Source: Achromobacter piechaudii NBRC 102461 (GTDB taxonomy: Bacteria > Pseudomonadota > Gammaproteobacteria > Burkholderiales > Burkholderiaceae_B). Taken from it: 64,000 bases of DNA. Positions within the stretch are counted from its first letter, which is position 1; each line of letters begins with the position of its first letter. The notes under the pieces are model-generated. The model did no database searches, had not been told where the DNA came from, and saw nothing but the letters and a program-made list of their open reading frames with translations. Location of the stretch: the NCBI RefSeq assembly GCF_001571245.1, contig NZ_BCTK01000001.1, positions 1,426,001 through 1,490,000 of the forward strand. The letters run 5' to 3'. Shown here piece by piece: positions 18,107 to 26,899 of this stretch. A program made the translations under genes and the position numbers.

Positions 18107-19438
18107 TCAATCCCCGTCGGCGCGACCGGGGGTGGTGTTGGGATGTTCGGCGCACGACGCGTTGAAGGCTTGCACCATCTTGAGCATCGGTCCGAGCACC
18201 CAGGTGTTGAAAATCAAGATATCGCTTTCTTCCTTCGGGTCCTGCTTCAGGTTGAAGAGGTACGGCGATTCCAGCTTGCCCTTGCCTTCGTTGACTTCGG
18301 GCTCCCAGTAGAAATGCAGCTTCCAGTCGCGCCATTTCACCGCGCGCAATTCGTTCTTGATGTAGAACAGGAAACCCTGGCGCGCCGAATCCGAACGCGC
18401 GCCCGTAAAGAAGTCGGTCTGGTCGATGCCGTCGATCGGCCGGTCGTCGGGCACGGTGGCGCCGCCGATCCGCGACAGCGTCGTGTACAGGTCGGTCACG
18501 TGCACGATTTCGTTGGACACCTTGCCGGCTTGGACCTTGCCCGGCCAGCGGATGATGAACGGCACGCGCAGGCTGCCTTCCATCGCGGTGTGATACGTGC
18601 CGCTCCAGGGGCCGGCGGTGCCGCGATAGGGCCGGCGATATTCCGGGCCGTTGTCGCTGCAAAAAATGAAGACGGTGTTCTCGGACAGGCCCAGCTCGTC
18701 CACTTCGGCCATGATCTGGCCGACGCGATGGTCCATTTCCACCATGGAATCGGCGAAGTCGCCCGCGCCCGTGCGCCCCGCGAAGTCAGGATGCGGCAGC
18801 GTGGGAAAGTGCAGGTGCACCAGCGGCAGGTACAGGAAGAACGGCCGGCCTTCCCGCGCATGCTCGCGCATGAAGGTCTGGGCGTGCTGCACCAGATCGG
18901 CGTCGATGCCTCGGCGGCTGTCCAGGTCGTACAGCTTTACATTGCTGGACGGCCGCCCGGCGCGGCCTTCCATGATGTAGGGCAATTCGGCCACGCTGGG
19001 GTCAAAGCCGATCGACGAGGTGAACTGGCTTTCGTCGGTGGTGCGCGGTATGCCGTACCAGTGATCGAAGCCGCGATCCGACGGGTAGCGGCCGGGGATG
19101 TCGCCCAGGTGCCATTTGCCGTAGTGTGCGGTGGCGTAGCCCTGGCTGGACAGTTGTTGCGCCAGCGTGATCTCGTCGCGCGTCAGCCCTTGCGGCAATC
19201 CCGGCGGCACCGATTGCAGGCAGCCCGTGCGTATCGGGTGCCGGCCGCTCATGAGCGCCGAACGGGTCGGCACGCAGTCGCTTTCAACGTTGAAGTTATG
19301 CAGCAACAGGCCCTGGGTGGCCAGGCGGTCGATGTTGGGCGTGGGCGCGCCGCGCAACGCGCCGCCGCCATAACAGCCCAGCTCGCCCCAACCCAGGTTG
19401 TCGGCAACGATCAAAACGATATTCGGGCGGTTCGGCAT
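18107..19438 (-). CDS. Type I arylsulfatase-like sulfatase
   Basis: 443 residues. The formylglycine motif C-x-P-x-R is present as C55-V-P-T-R59 (NVESDCVPTRSALMSGRHPI); the cysteine must be oxidised to formylglycine for activity. Metal-binding residues are seen in VLIVADNLGWGELGC and FIFCSDNGPEYR. No signal peptide is visible (MPNRPNIVLIVADNL starts directly in the fold), so it should act in the cytosol. No formylglycine-generating enzyme is encoded nearby. Downstream Bug receptor and the divergent LysR gene suggest an inducible organosulfate or sulfur-scavenging operon. Confidence 0.88.
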   Translation of the reverse strand: MPNRPNIVLIVADNLGWGELGCYGGGALRGAPTPNIDRLATQGLLLHNFNVESDCVPTRSALMSGRHPIRTGCLQSVPPGLPQGLTRDEITLAQQLSSQGYATAHYGKWHLGDIPGRYPSDRGFDHWYGIPRTTDESQFTSSIGFDPSVAELPYIMEGRAGRPSSNVKLYDLDSRRGIDADLVQHAQTFMREHAREGRPFFLYLPLVHLHFPTLPHPDFAGRTGAGDFADSMVEMDHRVGQIMAEVDELGLSENTVFIFCSDNGPEYRRPYRGTAGPWSGTYHTAMEGSLRVPFIIRWPGKVQAGKVSNEIVHVTDLYTTLSRIGGATVPDDRPIDGIDQTDFFTGARSDSARQGFLFYIKNELRAVKWRDWKLHFYWEPEVNEGKGKLESPYLFNLKQDPKEESDILIFNTWVLGPMLKMVQAFNASCAEHPNTTPGRADGD

Positions 19439-19505
19439 GCGCGCGGCTCTCTATGGATTCGGTCTGGGGTATGTCCGGATTCTAGGGTCGGGCGCGGCGC
19501 GTAAT

Positions 19506-19529
19506 ATTCCAGAAAGTATGTTCTGGAAT
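19506..19529. promoter_or_regulatory. Palindromic operator between sulfatase and LysR genes
   Basis: ATTCCAGAA-agtatg-TTCTGGAAT is a perfect 9+6+9 inverted repeat. It lies 12 bases before the LysR ATG and about 68 bases from the divergent sulfatase start. The position suggests that the LysR protein binds here, repressing itself and switching the sulfatase-Bug operon. Confidence 0.65.
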
Positions 19530-19540
19530 TCCTGCTGTTC

Positions 19541-20431
19541 ATGAATCTTTCCCTGCGCGACATCGAATATTTCCTGGCTGCGGTCGAACACGGGCATCTG
19601 GAACGCGCGGCGGCGGCCTGCGGCGTCAGCCAGCCCGCCCTGTCCAAATCGCTGCGGCGGCTGGAAGCCGATACCGGCCTTGTCCTGATGCAGCGGCACG
19701 GCCGGGGGCTGGCGCTCAGTTCCGAAGGCACGGTGTTCTTGCAACACGCCAAGCGGCTCTGGGCCGAATACCGCGACGCGGTGCGCCACGCCATGGAGCT
19801 GCGCGTGGGCGAGGCAGGCTTGCTGCGCATCGGCGCGACGGGCGCCACGATGGACAGCGTCGTCATGCCCGTGCTCCAGCGCCTCCTGCCGCGCCGCCCG
19901 GCCTTGCGGGTGCAGCTGACCCAAGGGCTGTCGGACGATCTGAACGCGCAGGTGGAAGGCGGCAAGCTCGACCTGGCGGTAACGCCCATCTATGCCGACG
20001 GCCCGCCCACCTTGCGCCACGAGATCATGTTCGAGGACCCCTTGTGCGTGGCGGCCGGGCGTCGCCACCCGCTGGCCGGCAAAGCGCGCGTGGCGCTGCG
20101 CGAACTGGCCGGACTGCGCTGGATCCTGCCGCGCCCCACCTCGGTCGCGCGGCAACTGCTGGACGCGCGCTTCGCGGAAGCGGGCCTCGCGCTGCCTGCG
20201 GCGGCCCTGGAAGTCGAACACTTTTCTGACGGCTCGCTCAAGCTATTGGCTGACGCCGACATGTTGGCCGTGCTGCCGCAAAGCGCGCTGGCGGGCAGCG
20301 CCGACGTGGTGACGCTGCCCGTGGCGCTGGGCGCGCCGCTGCGCCGCAGCATCGCGTTGATCTCGCGGCGCGGCACCACGTGGTCGCCCCTGATGGACGA
20401 ATTCCGGCAGGCCGTGCTGGCCGGCCCCTGA
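19541..20431 (+). CDS. LysR-family regulator of the sulfatase operon (inferred)
   Basis: 296 residues. The DNA-binding start reads MNLSLRDIEYFLAAVEHGHL followed by ERAAAACGVSQPALSKSLRR. The effector domain has QVEGGKLDLAVTPIYADGPP and an HPLAGKARVALRELAGLRWI loop typical of the family. It is divergent from the sulfatase gene and adjacent to a strong palindrome, hence the inferred target. Inducer unknown. Confidence 0.9.
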   Translation: MNLSLRDIEYFLAAVEHGHLERAAAACGVSQPALSKSLRRLEADTGLVLMQRHGRGLALSSEGTVFLQHAKRLWAEYRDAVRHAMELRVGEAGLLRIGATGATMDSVVMPVLQRLLPRRPALRVQLTQGLSDDLNAQVEGGKLDLAVTPIYADGPPTLRHEIMFEDPLCVAAGRRHPLAGKARVALRELAGLRWILPRPTSVARQLLDARFAEAGLALPAAALEVEHFSDGSLKLLADADMLAVLPQSALAGSADVVTLPVALGAPLRRSIALISRRGTTWSPLMDEFRQAVLAGP

Positions 20432-20536
20432 CGCTGCACGCGGGCGGCGATATCGCTACAATCGCCCCGCCCCATCCCTCCCGCCTTGCGGCCCGCACGC
20501 TGCCGCTACGCCCCCCTTCCCCGCTTCGAGAGTTTC

Positions 20537-21883
20537 ATGTTTCGGCAGTTGTTGGCCCTGGTCCTAGGGCCGCTACTCGGTTTGTTCGTTGTCTGTATCG
20601 GCAACGCATTCATCTCTTCCCTGACCACGCTGCGCCTGGACGCCGCCGGCGAATCCGCCACCGTCATCGGCCTGATTTCGTCGTCGTACTTCATTGGCCT
20701 GACGTTGGGCGCGATCTTCAACGACCGCCTGATCGTGCGCATCGGCCACATCCGCGCCTACAGCAGTTTTGCGTCCCTGATCGCCGTGACCGTGCTGTTG
20801 CAGGGCCTGATCTACGGGCCCACGGCCTGGTTCGTGCTGCGCCTGATCAACGGCTGGGCCTGCGTGGGCGTCTTCCTGGTGGTGGAAAGCTGGCTGCTGC
20901 TGGCTGGCGATCCGAAAATGCGCGGGCGCCTGCTGGCGCTCTACATGATTGCGCTGTATGGCTCGGGCATGCTGGGGCAGGTTCAGCTGGGGGCCATCAC
21001 GCAGTTGGGAGACATGGCGCCCTTCATGATCGCGGGCCTGCTGGCGTCGTTGTCGGTGATGCCGATGGTCATCATTCCGCGCATCTCGCCGCTGGTCGAA
21101 CGCGTTGAGCCGCTGATGCCGCAGCATCTGATTCGCATGACGCCCACGGGCGTGATGGGCTGCTTCGGCTCGGGCGTGGCGATCGCGGCGGTGTACACGC
21201 TGCTGCCGCTGTACCTGCAACGCATCGGGCTGGACGTGGCCGAGGTCGGCAAGATGATGGGCGCGGTCATCCTGGGCGCGATGGTGTTGCAGTACCCCGT
21301 GGGCCGCTGGTCCGACCTGCGCGACCGCCAGGTGGTGCTGATCGCGCTGGCGGTGTTCTGCACCGTCCTGAGCCTGTTGATCCTGCTGCTTCCGGCCGGA
21401 TCGCCGCTGCTTATCGTGCTGCTGTTCCTTCTGGGCGGCGGCGTGTTCGCCATCTATCCGGTGGCCGTCAGCCACGCGGCCGACCGTGCGCCGGCCGACG
21501 CGCTGGTGCGGATGATCCAGGGCCTGCTGCTGATCAATTCGCTGGGATCGGCGCTCAGTCCGCTGGCCATTTCGCAGGTGATGGCAAGGTATGGCGCGGC
21601 GGGCCTGTTCTGGTGCTTTACCGCCTTGAACCTGAGCTTGCTGGCATTTTTCCTGTGGCGTCGTGGCGAGCGCCCGGCCCCCGCCCCCGTGGCGCCGTTT
21701 GCCGCCGCCGCGCAGATGTCGCCGGCCGGGGTCGAGATGCGCGTCACCGAAGACCTGGTGCAAGGCGCGCTGGACCACGAGATGACCGAGGACCTGACCA
21801 ATGTGGTCCCGGGCACGGACGCCGCGGAACCGGTGCTGACCACCGAGCCCGACGCCAGCGCCGCGCGGGCCGGCGCGGACTGA
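20537..21883 (+). CDS. MFS transporter, YcaD-like
   Basis: 448 residues from the ATG at 20537 (MFRQLLALVLGPLLGLFVVC), chosen because the first helix begins there. About twelve hydrophobic helices can be followed. The loop NDRLIVRIGHIRAYSSFASL is the MFS loop 2-3 motif, and VGRWSDLRDRQVVLIAL is the second copy between helices 8 and 9. The N-half, including SSSYFIGLTLGAIFNDRLIV, resembles the YcaD group of uncharacterised carriers. A long polar, Ala/Pro/Glu-rich tail follows the last helix. Single gene; substrate unknown. Confidence 0.88.
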   Translation: MFRQLLALVLGPLLGLFVVCIGNAFISSLTTLRLDAAGESATVIGLISSSYFIGLTLGAIFNDRLIVRIGHIRAYSSFASLIAVTVLLQGLIYGPTAWFVLRLINGWACVGVFLVVESWLLLAGDPKMRGRLLALYMIALYGSGMLGQVQLGAITQLGDMAPFMIAGLLASLSVMPMVIIPRISPLVERVEPLMPQHLIRMTPTGVMGCFGSGVAIAAVYTLLPLYLQRIGLDVAEVGKMMGAVILGAMVLQYPVGRWSDLRDRQVVLIALAVFCTVLSLLILLLPAGSPLLIVLLFLLGGGVFAIYPVAVSHAADRAPADALVRMIQGLLLINSLGSALSPLAISQVMARYGAAGLFWCFTALNLSLLAFFLWRRGERPAPAPVAPFAAAAQMSPAGVEMRVTEDLVQGALDHEMTEDLTNVVPGTDAAEPVLTTEPDASAARAGAD

Positions 21884-22126
21884 GGACCGACCGGGTGACG
21901 CCGAAATCGGCGCGAGCGCGTCCGGCTCGGACCGACATGTAACCCCTCGGTAATACCTGAAATATCGTGAAGCCCCGCCCCCAACCCGCGCCCTTATACT
22001 CGCCAGCGCGCGCCGTGGCCGGCTGCCCCCGTGGGCGATTCCGATCCCGGTAAAGCCACGCCCCGGCCCGTCGCAAGCCCGTCCGCCTTTGCATTCCAAA
22101 GAAAACAATAGGAAAGCGCGATCCTC

Positions 22127-23014
22127 ATGACTCCCGATTCGAAGGTCAGCCTGCCCGTTCGCAGTACGCTGGCAAGCCTGTTTGCCGCCGCCTGCGTGGC
22201 CCTGTCCGCCTCGCCCTCTGTCGCCTCGACGGATGCGTCCGCTCCGATATCCCGGCAGGCCGCCGCCGCCGTGACGCCGCCCGATGCGCCCACGGTGATG
22301 TACTACATCTACCAGGTGGACGGCAAAGGCGAGACGACATACGAAGTCACGAACGGCAGCGTCGCCACCTATTGGTTCGGGCACGCGTTCGAGTCGGAAG
22401 GCACGCATTACTACACCGGCTTCGCCTGGGACACGGCCGACCGCTATGGCAAGCCGGGCGAGGACGACGTCGGCCCCGGCACAAAAGTGAATATCACCGA
22501 GGTCACCTTCGTGCTGACCGACCCGGCCGCCGAACGCCCGTGGAAATTTCGCGGCATGGAACACACCATCGGCGAATTCGGCGCGTATGAACGGGGCGAG
22601 GACGTCGACCCCAAGCGCAAGCCGCTCGAATACCGCACGCCCGCCGGCAAGCTGCTGCTGGCCGTGCCCACCACCAGCTTTGACAACGGCATCACCAGCA
22701 CCGGCTACGCGCTGCTGGTCTTCAACCCGGCGCGGCTCAAGGAAGAAGTCGATGGCAACGTCTGGACCTACGTCGGCAGCCTGCTGACGGGCGAAGACAA
22801 TAGCGCGGCCTGCGCCGACGGCGAGGTCATGCCCTGCACGTCCAGCAAGGGCGAGCTGGTCTTCACCTCCGACGGCAAGCAGGACATGCCGACGGTGGCG
22901 GTCAAACCCAGCGGCACGACGATCTCCGGCCCGAACAAGACTCGCCAGTTGAGCGCGGCCGACGCCACCACCTTCACGTTCGACGCCGCCAAGCGGACCT
23001 ACGTGGAAAGGTAA
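22127..23014 (+). CDS. Exported protein of unknown function
   Basis: 295 residues with an N-terminal signal-like stretch (VRSTLASLFAAACVALSASP). The mature part begins with PTVMYYIYQVDGKGETTYEV and is rich in beta-forming residues, with several aromatic and acidic clusters (YWFGHAFESEGTHYYTGFAW). Two cysteines (SAACADGEVMPCTSS) are spaced for a disulfide. I do not recognise the family. A good AGGAAAG ribosome site precedes the ATG, and it stands alone between the MFS gene and the Tgl-like gene. Confidence 0.7.
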   Translation: MTPDSKVSLPVRSTLASLFAAACVALSASPSVASTDASAPISRQAAAAVTPPDAPTVMYYIYQVDGKGETTYEVTNGSVATYWFGHAFESEGTHYYTGFAWDTADRYGKPGEDDVGPGTKVNITEVTFVLTDPAAERPWKFRGMEHTIGEFGAYERGEDVDPKRKPLEYRTPAGKLLLAVPTTSFDNGITSTGYALLVFNPARLKEEVDGNVWTYVGSLLTGEDNSAACADGEVMPCTSSKGELVFTSDGKQDMPTVAVKPSGTTISGPNKTRQLSAADATTFTFDAAKRTYVER

Positions 23015-23078
23015 GGCTGCCACACGGCGGGCTCCCCAGATGCCGGCCGTATGACCAATACCTACCCCCTGTAACACC

Positions 23079-23102
23079 GCTGTATTACAGCTGCAATACA
23101 GC
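23079..23102. promoter_or_regulatory. Inverted repeat upstream of the Tgl-like gene
   Basis: GCTGTATT-acagctgc-AATACAGC is a perfect 8+8+8 inverted repeat, 71 bases before the next start. The surrounding sequence has further GTA/TAC pairs (ctgtaacaccgctgtattac, cgtacag). It could be an operator for the downstream gene; no regulator gene is adjacent. Confidence 0.4.
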
Positions 23103-23173
23103 TTTCGTACAGGTGCTATTAAGCCCATCTGCCTACAATTTCCGCATGGAATTTATTCCGCTTTCCGGATTGG

Positions 23174-24361
23174 ATGTTCATGCGGTTTTTACAGCAGGCT
23201 TCGGTTTCCCCGCATCGGGGCGGGATACGCATTGATTCCCCCGATTCCCGCCAGGCAAGCGCGGCGCTGCAAGCGCTGACGCATTTCCTGACGCAGTCGG
23301 GCTTGCGCAGGGCGGCGAACTGTTCCGCCCTGACGGGCGCCTCGCCCGGCGCGCAGGCCTGGTTGCACACCGCGTTCGCGCGGGCGTTCGCTCCCGATCA
23401 CGACACCACGCAGCTGGCCCACAAGCTGGCCTTGCGCACCGACACCGACGACGCCGACCTGGACCGCGAGATCCTCTTGGCCATGCTGGCAAGCCCCGTC
23501 GCGTTCACCTTTCCGGACGTCGCCGAACTTCAATCGGCCGTGCGGATCCGTCGCTACATCGTCCAGGCCGCCCGCCGCACAGCGCTGGCATTCGATACCG
23601 AACACGCCGAACGACCTGAGGACTACTGGACCTACGACGAAGCGCGCGGCTTCACCATCCTGCCGGGGCGTTCTCTGATCGAAGGGCTGCGCCGCGCGAC
23701 GCAGCCGCAGGCCTCGGGCCAGCTGTACGCATTCTCGTGCTACCGCGCAACCGAATACGTGACCGTGCTGGGCATCGCGCAGGAACTGCAACAGGCCAAC
23801 CCCGAGCTGGCGCAACGCCTGCAACGCCAATGGGAAACGCGGGCCGTGATGTCGGGACGCTTTCACGAGGCGTTCCTGCATGAATACGGTTCGATGGACG
23901 CGCCGCTGCCGCAACGCTTCTACGTGCCCGGCGACCGCCTGTGGTTCCGCAACCCGGACGCCGCCTCTTCCGATGTGGAAGGCTATGAAGGCTCATGGGT
24001 GTTCTATCTGGGCAATGGCCTGTTCAACAACTTCTGGGAACGCGGCAAGCCCTATACGCTGACCGCCAAGTGCGTGGAGATTTTCCACTGGCGTCATGGC
24101 CTGCATGTGGACGCCGACGGCAAATGCCGGATGGACGAAGGGGTGGTGCAAGAGCGCGTGCAGCAGACACTGGCGGACCCCGCCGCCACTGCCGCCGTGC
24201 TGGCGCGCATGGCGCGCATCCGCGATCCGCAAGGCGTGTACGCCGAGGGCGGCTGCATTGATGCAACCCGCGAGCGAGTGCGCTGGGTGCGGCCCGGGCA
24301 TTCCGACATTGTCCTGCCCGAGTGCGCGGGTCCCGACGCCGCATGGGCCATCGCGGCCTGA
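23174..24361 (+). CDS. Transglutaminase Tgl-like protein, catalytic residues partly missing
   Basis: 395 residues. Residues about 110-290 match the order of Bacillus spore protein-glutamine gamma-glutamyltransferase Tgl: FPDVAELQSAVRIRRYIVQA, then YWTYDEARGFTILPG, SGQLYAFSCYRATEYVTVLG with a Cys at 189 where Tgl has its nucleophile, and FYVPGDRLWFRNPD. In Tgl the next block carries the catalytic Glu and His (GEN...AHG); here it reads YEGSWVFYLGNGLFNNFWER, so both look replaced. About 110 extra residues precede the domain and about 85 follow it. It may be a pseudoenzyme or use other residues. An alternative ATG lies at 23180; ribosome site weak. A small membrane protein gene follows 41 bases later. 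Confidence 0.6.
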   Translation: MFMRFLQQASVSPHRGGIRIDSPDSRQASAALQALTHFLTQSGLRRAANCSALTGASPGAQAWLHTAFARAFAPDHDTTQLAHKLALRTDTDDADLDREILLAMLASPVAFTFPDVAELQSAVRIRRYIVQAARRTALAFDTEHAERPEDYWTYDEARGFTILPGRSLIEGLRRATQPQASGQLYAFSCYRATEYVTVLGIAQELQQANPELAQRLQRQWETRAVMSGRFHEAFLHEYGSMDAPLPQRFYVPGDRLWFRNPDAASSDVEGYEGSWVFYLGNGLFNNFWERGKPYTLTAKCVEIFHWRHGLHVDADGKCRMDEGVVQERVQQTLADPAATAAVLARMARIRDPQGVYAEGGCIDATRERVRWVRPGHSDIVLPECAGPDAAWAIAA

Positions 24362-24402
24362 AGTACTGACCGCATCCATACGGCGCGTGCAACAATCGCG
24401 CC

Positions 24403-24897
24403 ATGAATCTGTTCCTGTTCGGTTTTCCCATCGTGGTGACGCTCGCCGTCATCGTTCACGCCTGCCTGCGCCCGCGTCAGGGCGATACCATTCGCAAGCT
24501 TGCGCTGCGCGTGCTGGCCGGGGGGTTGCTATACGGGGCCATCGGACCCGCGCTTGGCCTGGCCGTAGTGCCCCTGACGTTGACGATTCCCGATAGCCTG
24601 CAAAATATCACCGGTCTGCAGGTCGCCTATCTGATCGGAGGCATCCCCGCGCTCATGTGCGGCATGACCGCGGGCGCACTCAAGCGGGTCCCCTTCGATT
24701 GGTCCGTGCCTGCCGCCGTGTGTGGCGCGGGCGCGCTTTACGGATATGTGTTCATGTTGCCGATCGTCGGCGTGGATCGCATCCGTTCATGGACCGAAGC
24801 GCTACAGATCGGCGCACTGCCCGGCCTGGCAGCGGCCGCCTTGTGTTCGATTCCGTTCCTGCGCATGGGCGCAAAAAAGACAACAACGCCCAGCTGA
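24403..24897 (+). CDS. Small integral membrane protein of unknown function
   Basis: 164 residues with about four or five hydrophobic helices: LFLFGFPIVVTLAVIVHACL, VLAGGLLYGAIGPALGLAVV, VAYLIGGIPALMCGMTAGAL, VPAAVCGAGALYGYVFMLPI, and a final LPGLAAAALCSIPFL. The pattern of G-A-L-Y-G repeats is seen in small uncharacterised inner-membrane proteins. No catalytic motif. It lies 41 bases after the Tgl-like gene and may be cotranscribed with it. Confidence 0.7.
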   Translation: MNLFLFGFPIVVTLAVIVHACLRPRQGDTIRKLALRVLAGGLLYGAIGPALGLAVVPLTLTIPDSLQNITGLQVAYLIGGIPALMCGMTAGALKRVPFDWSVPAAVCGAGALYGYVFMLPIVGVDRIRSWTEALQIGALPGLAAAALCSIPFLRMGAKKTTTPS

Positions 24898-25303
24898 AAG
24901 TCTGGAAAAACCAAAAAGACTTCTGTATTCTGACTTTCGCGGAATTCATCATTTCGCGCCGCCCACCGTTTCATTTTTGATCTGGCGGGCCGGTTCCAAG
25001 CTCAGTGCGACTGGCAATTCGTGGTAACCCCTGGCCGTAGGACAGGATTTCGGCAGACCCCGAAATCGCGGAGGGCACGTGAAGCAGCAACTGAAAGCAG
25101 ACCTGGCGCTGCACGCGCCCACCCATTTCGCAGCCATCCCGGCTGCGCGCGCGCCATCAACCGTTTCCACTGATCAAGCCCCTGGCCGCATGGCCATGCG
25201 CGGAAAAGCCCTGCGCGCTCCACGCACATCCCGCCCTCTTCCACAACCCTGACGCGCCATTCCCACGCGGCGTTGCAGCCCCCGGCCCTGACTGCCGATC
25301 GAC
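24898..25303. other. 406-base intergenic region before the cyclase operon
   Basis: No gene was found. The left 100 bases are AT-richer (about 24900-24985) and could hold a promoter. A short hairpin is possible around 25052-25070 (GGATTTCGG...CCCGAAATC). I compared this area by eye with c-di-GMP riboswitch consensus and saw no match, so regulation of the downstream cyclase is unresolved. Confidence 0.4.
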
Positions 25304-26899
25304 ATGGCGACACATAGGAAAGTGAGCTTGTTGGCTGTGCTGATCGCGCTGGCGGTACTCAGCGTGGCGGTCGGCTTCGCCAACGCCCTGTACGCGGGCT
25401 ATCAGGTGCAGAAGGCGCAGGCGGTGCGCAATACGCTGGAATCGAACCGCGCTTATGCGCAGAAGCTCTCCGAGGTCATCACGCTTTACATGGCGGCGGC
25501 CCACCGGCAGTTGGATGCCAGCGCCGCCGCGTTTTCCGGCCAGCGTCCCCCACAGGAAGAAAGCGCGGCCGCGCTGGCCCGCCTTGCCGCAAGAATCGAG
25601 GGCGCGTCCGCCGTGCTGCTGACCGACGCGCAAGGAGACGTTACCGCCCGCAGCGCGCAGAGCCCGAACGCGCTCGCCGCCATCCGCAACCTGGCCGAGC
25701 TGCGCGTGACCGAGTATCGGATGGGCGACTGGGTCCGGCCCTGTTGCCAATCGAACGCAGAGCCCGCCACGTTGACATTGGTGAACCCGCTTGCCGATGG
25801 CGGCGCGCTGGCTGCCGTGGTGATCCTTGAACGCGGCAGCCAGATCGACCGCTTGGTGGGCGAGCATCCCTATGCCGACGGCACCCGCGTGTATCTCGTC
25901 AACCGCGACGGCCAGGCGCTGTATAGCCACGATGCCGACACAAGCGCCGTCGTCCTGCCCGGCGACACCCCCAGCGGCGCGCCCGCCATGACCGCGCCGG
26001 GTTCGGCCCAGGTCGCGGACGCCTCGGGCCACGTCATGCTCACCGGCTACGCGCCGCTGGGCAAGGGCAAATGGGCAGTGGTGGTTCAGCGGCCGCTGGA
26101 CCACGCGCTGTCTCCGTTGAAGGCGCTGCTGCGCGAATCGCTACGGCTGGCCATCCCGGCCGTCCTGTTGACCTTGATCGTCGTCAGCGCCCTGGCCTAC
26201 GCCATCGCGCGCCCGCTCACGCGCTTGACGCGCGCGCTGGCCAGCCCCGTCGAGGCGGACCCCGACAAGGCAACACCGGACGAACCCCGCGCCTGGTACG
26301 CCGAGGCCGACGCGCTGCGCCAGGCCCTGGCCGCCAGGCTCGCACAGCACCACCACGAAGTCGACCGGCTGAACGCGGAATCCATGACCGACCCGATGAC
26401 CGGGCTGATGAACCGCCGCGCCATGCGGTTGCGGCTGGACGAGCTGATAGCCGCCCGCAGCGCCTTCGCGGTCATCGCGCTGGACGTGGACCATTTCAAG
26501 CAGATCAATGACACGCACGGGCATCCGGTGGGAGATCAGGTGCTGATCGCGCTGGCGCGTACGTTGCGCGCCAGCGTGCGTCAACAGGATCGGCCCTTTC
26601 GGGTAGGCGGCGAGGAGTTCGTCGTGATCGTTCCCGGCGCGACCGAGCCCGTTGCCCTGGCCGCCGCCGAACGTATCCGCGCGAGCGTGGCGCAGACCCC
26701 GATGCCGCAAGGCGTGGGCCAGGTGACCGTGTCGGTCGGACTGGCGTTGTGGCCGGGCGATGCGCCCTCGCCTCAAGCCGTCGTCAAGTGCGCCGACCAG
26801 GCCCTGTACGCATCCAAGCAAGGCGGACGCAACCGCGTGACCCGATGGAACACCGGGCACGTCCCATCGACCAACCCCCTAGGCAAGGTGACATCGTGA
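25304..26899 (+). CDS. Membrane-bound diguanylate cyclase (GGDEF domain)
   Basis: 531 residues. A first helix (about 8-30) and a second (about 280-302) enclose a 250-residue periplasmic sensor of Cache-like make-up (AHRQLDASAAAF, TRVYLVNRDGQALYSHDADT, GYAPLGKGKWAVVVQRPLD). The C-terminal GGDEF domain is complete: LDVDHFKQINDTHGHPVGDQ and the active-site G435-G-E-E-F439. The product-inhibition site R426-Q-Q-D429 lies exactly five residues before it. It should make c-di-GMP from GTP in response to a periplasmic signal. Its stop overlaps the GTG of the next gene (GTGA), tying it to the DUF4239 and beta-barrel proteins. Confidence 0.93.
   Translation: MATHRKVSLLAVLIALAVLSVAVGFANALYAGYQVQKAQAVRNTLESNRAYAQKLSEVITLYMAAAHRQLDASAAAFSGQRPPQEESAAALARLAARIEGASAVLLTDAQGDVTARSAQSPNALAAIRNLAELRVTEYRMGDWVRPCCQSNAEPATLTLVNPLADGGALAAVVILERGSQIDRLVGEHPYADGTRVYLVNRDGQALYSHDADTSAVVLPGDTPSGAPAMTAPGSAQVADASGHVMLTGYAPLGKGKWAVVVQRPLDHALSPLKALLRESLRLAIPAVLLTLIVVSALAYAIARPLTRLTRALASPVEADPDKATPDEPRAWYAEADALRQALAARLAQHHHEVDRLNAESMTDPMTGLMNRRAMRLRLDELIAARSAFAVIALDVDHFKQINDTHGHPVGDQVLIALARTLRASVRQQDRPFRVGGEEFVVIVPGATEPVALAAAERIRASVAQTPMPQGVGQVTVSVGLALWPGDAPSPQAVVKCADQALYASKQGGRNRVTRWNTGHVPSTNPLGKVTS

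Noticed and set aside
17894-19504. 536-codon plus-strand frame opposite the sulfatase
   Set aside because: Antisense shadow: the sulfatase on the other strand has a complete active-site motif, and this translation has none.
20573-23128. 851-codon minus-strand open frame across the MFS and exported-protein genes
   Set aside because: It is antisense to two genes with clear coding signals, and its translation is His/Gln/Arg-rich with no family pattern, as expected for the shadow of GC-rich genes.
25020-25110. c-di-GMP riboswitch before the cyclase operon
   Set aside because: A few GAAA/GGCA-like pieces are present but the tetraloop-receptor and conserved core do not line up.
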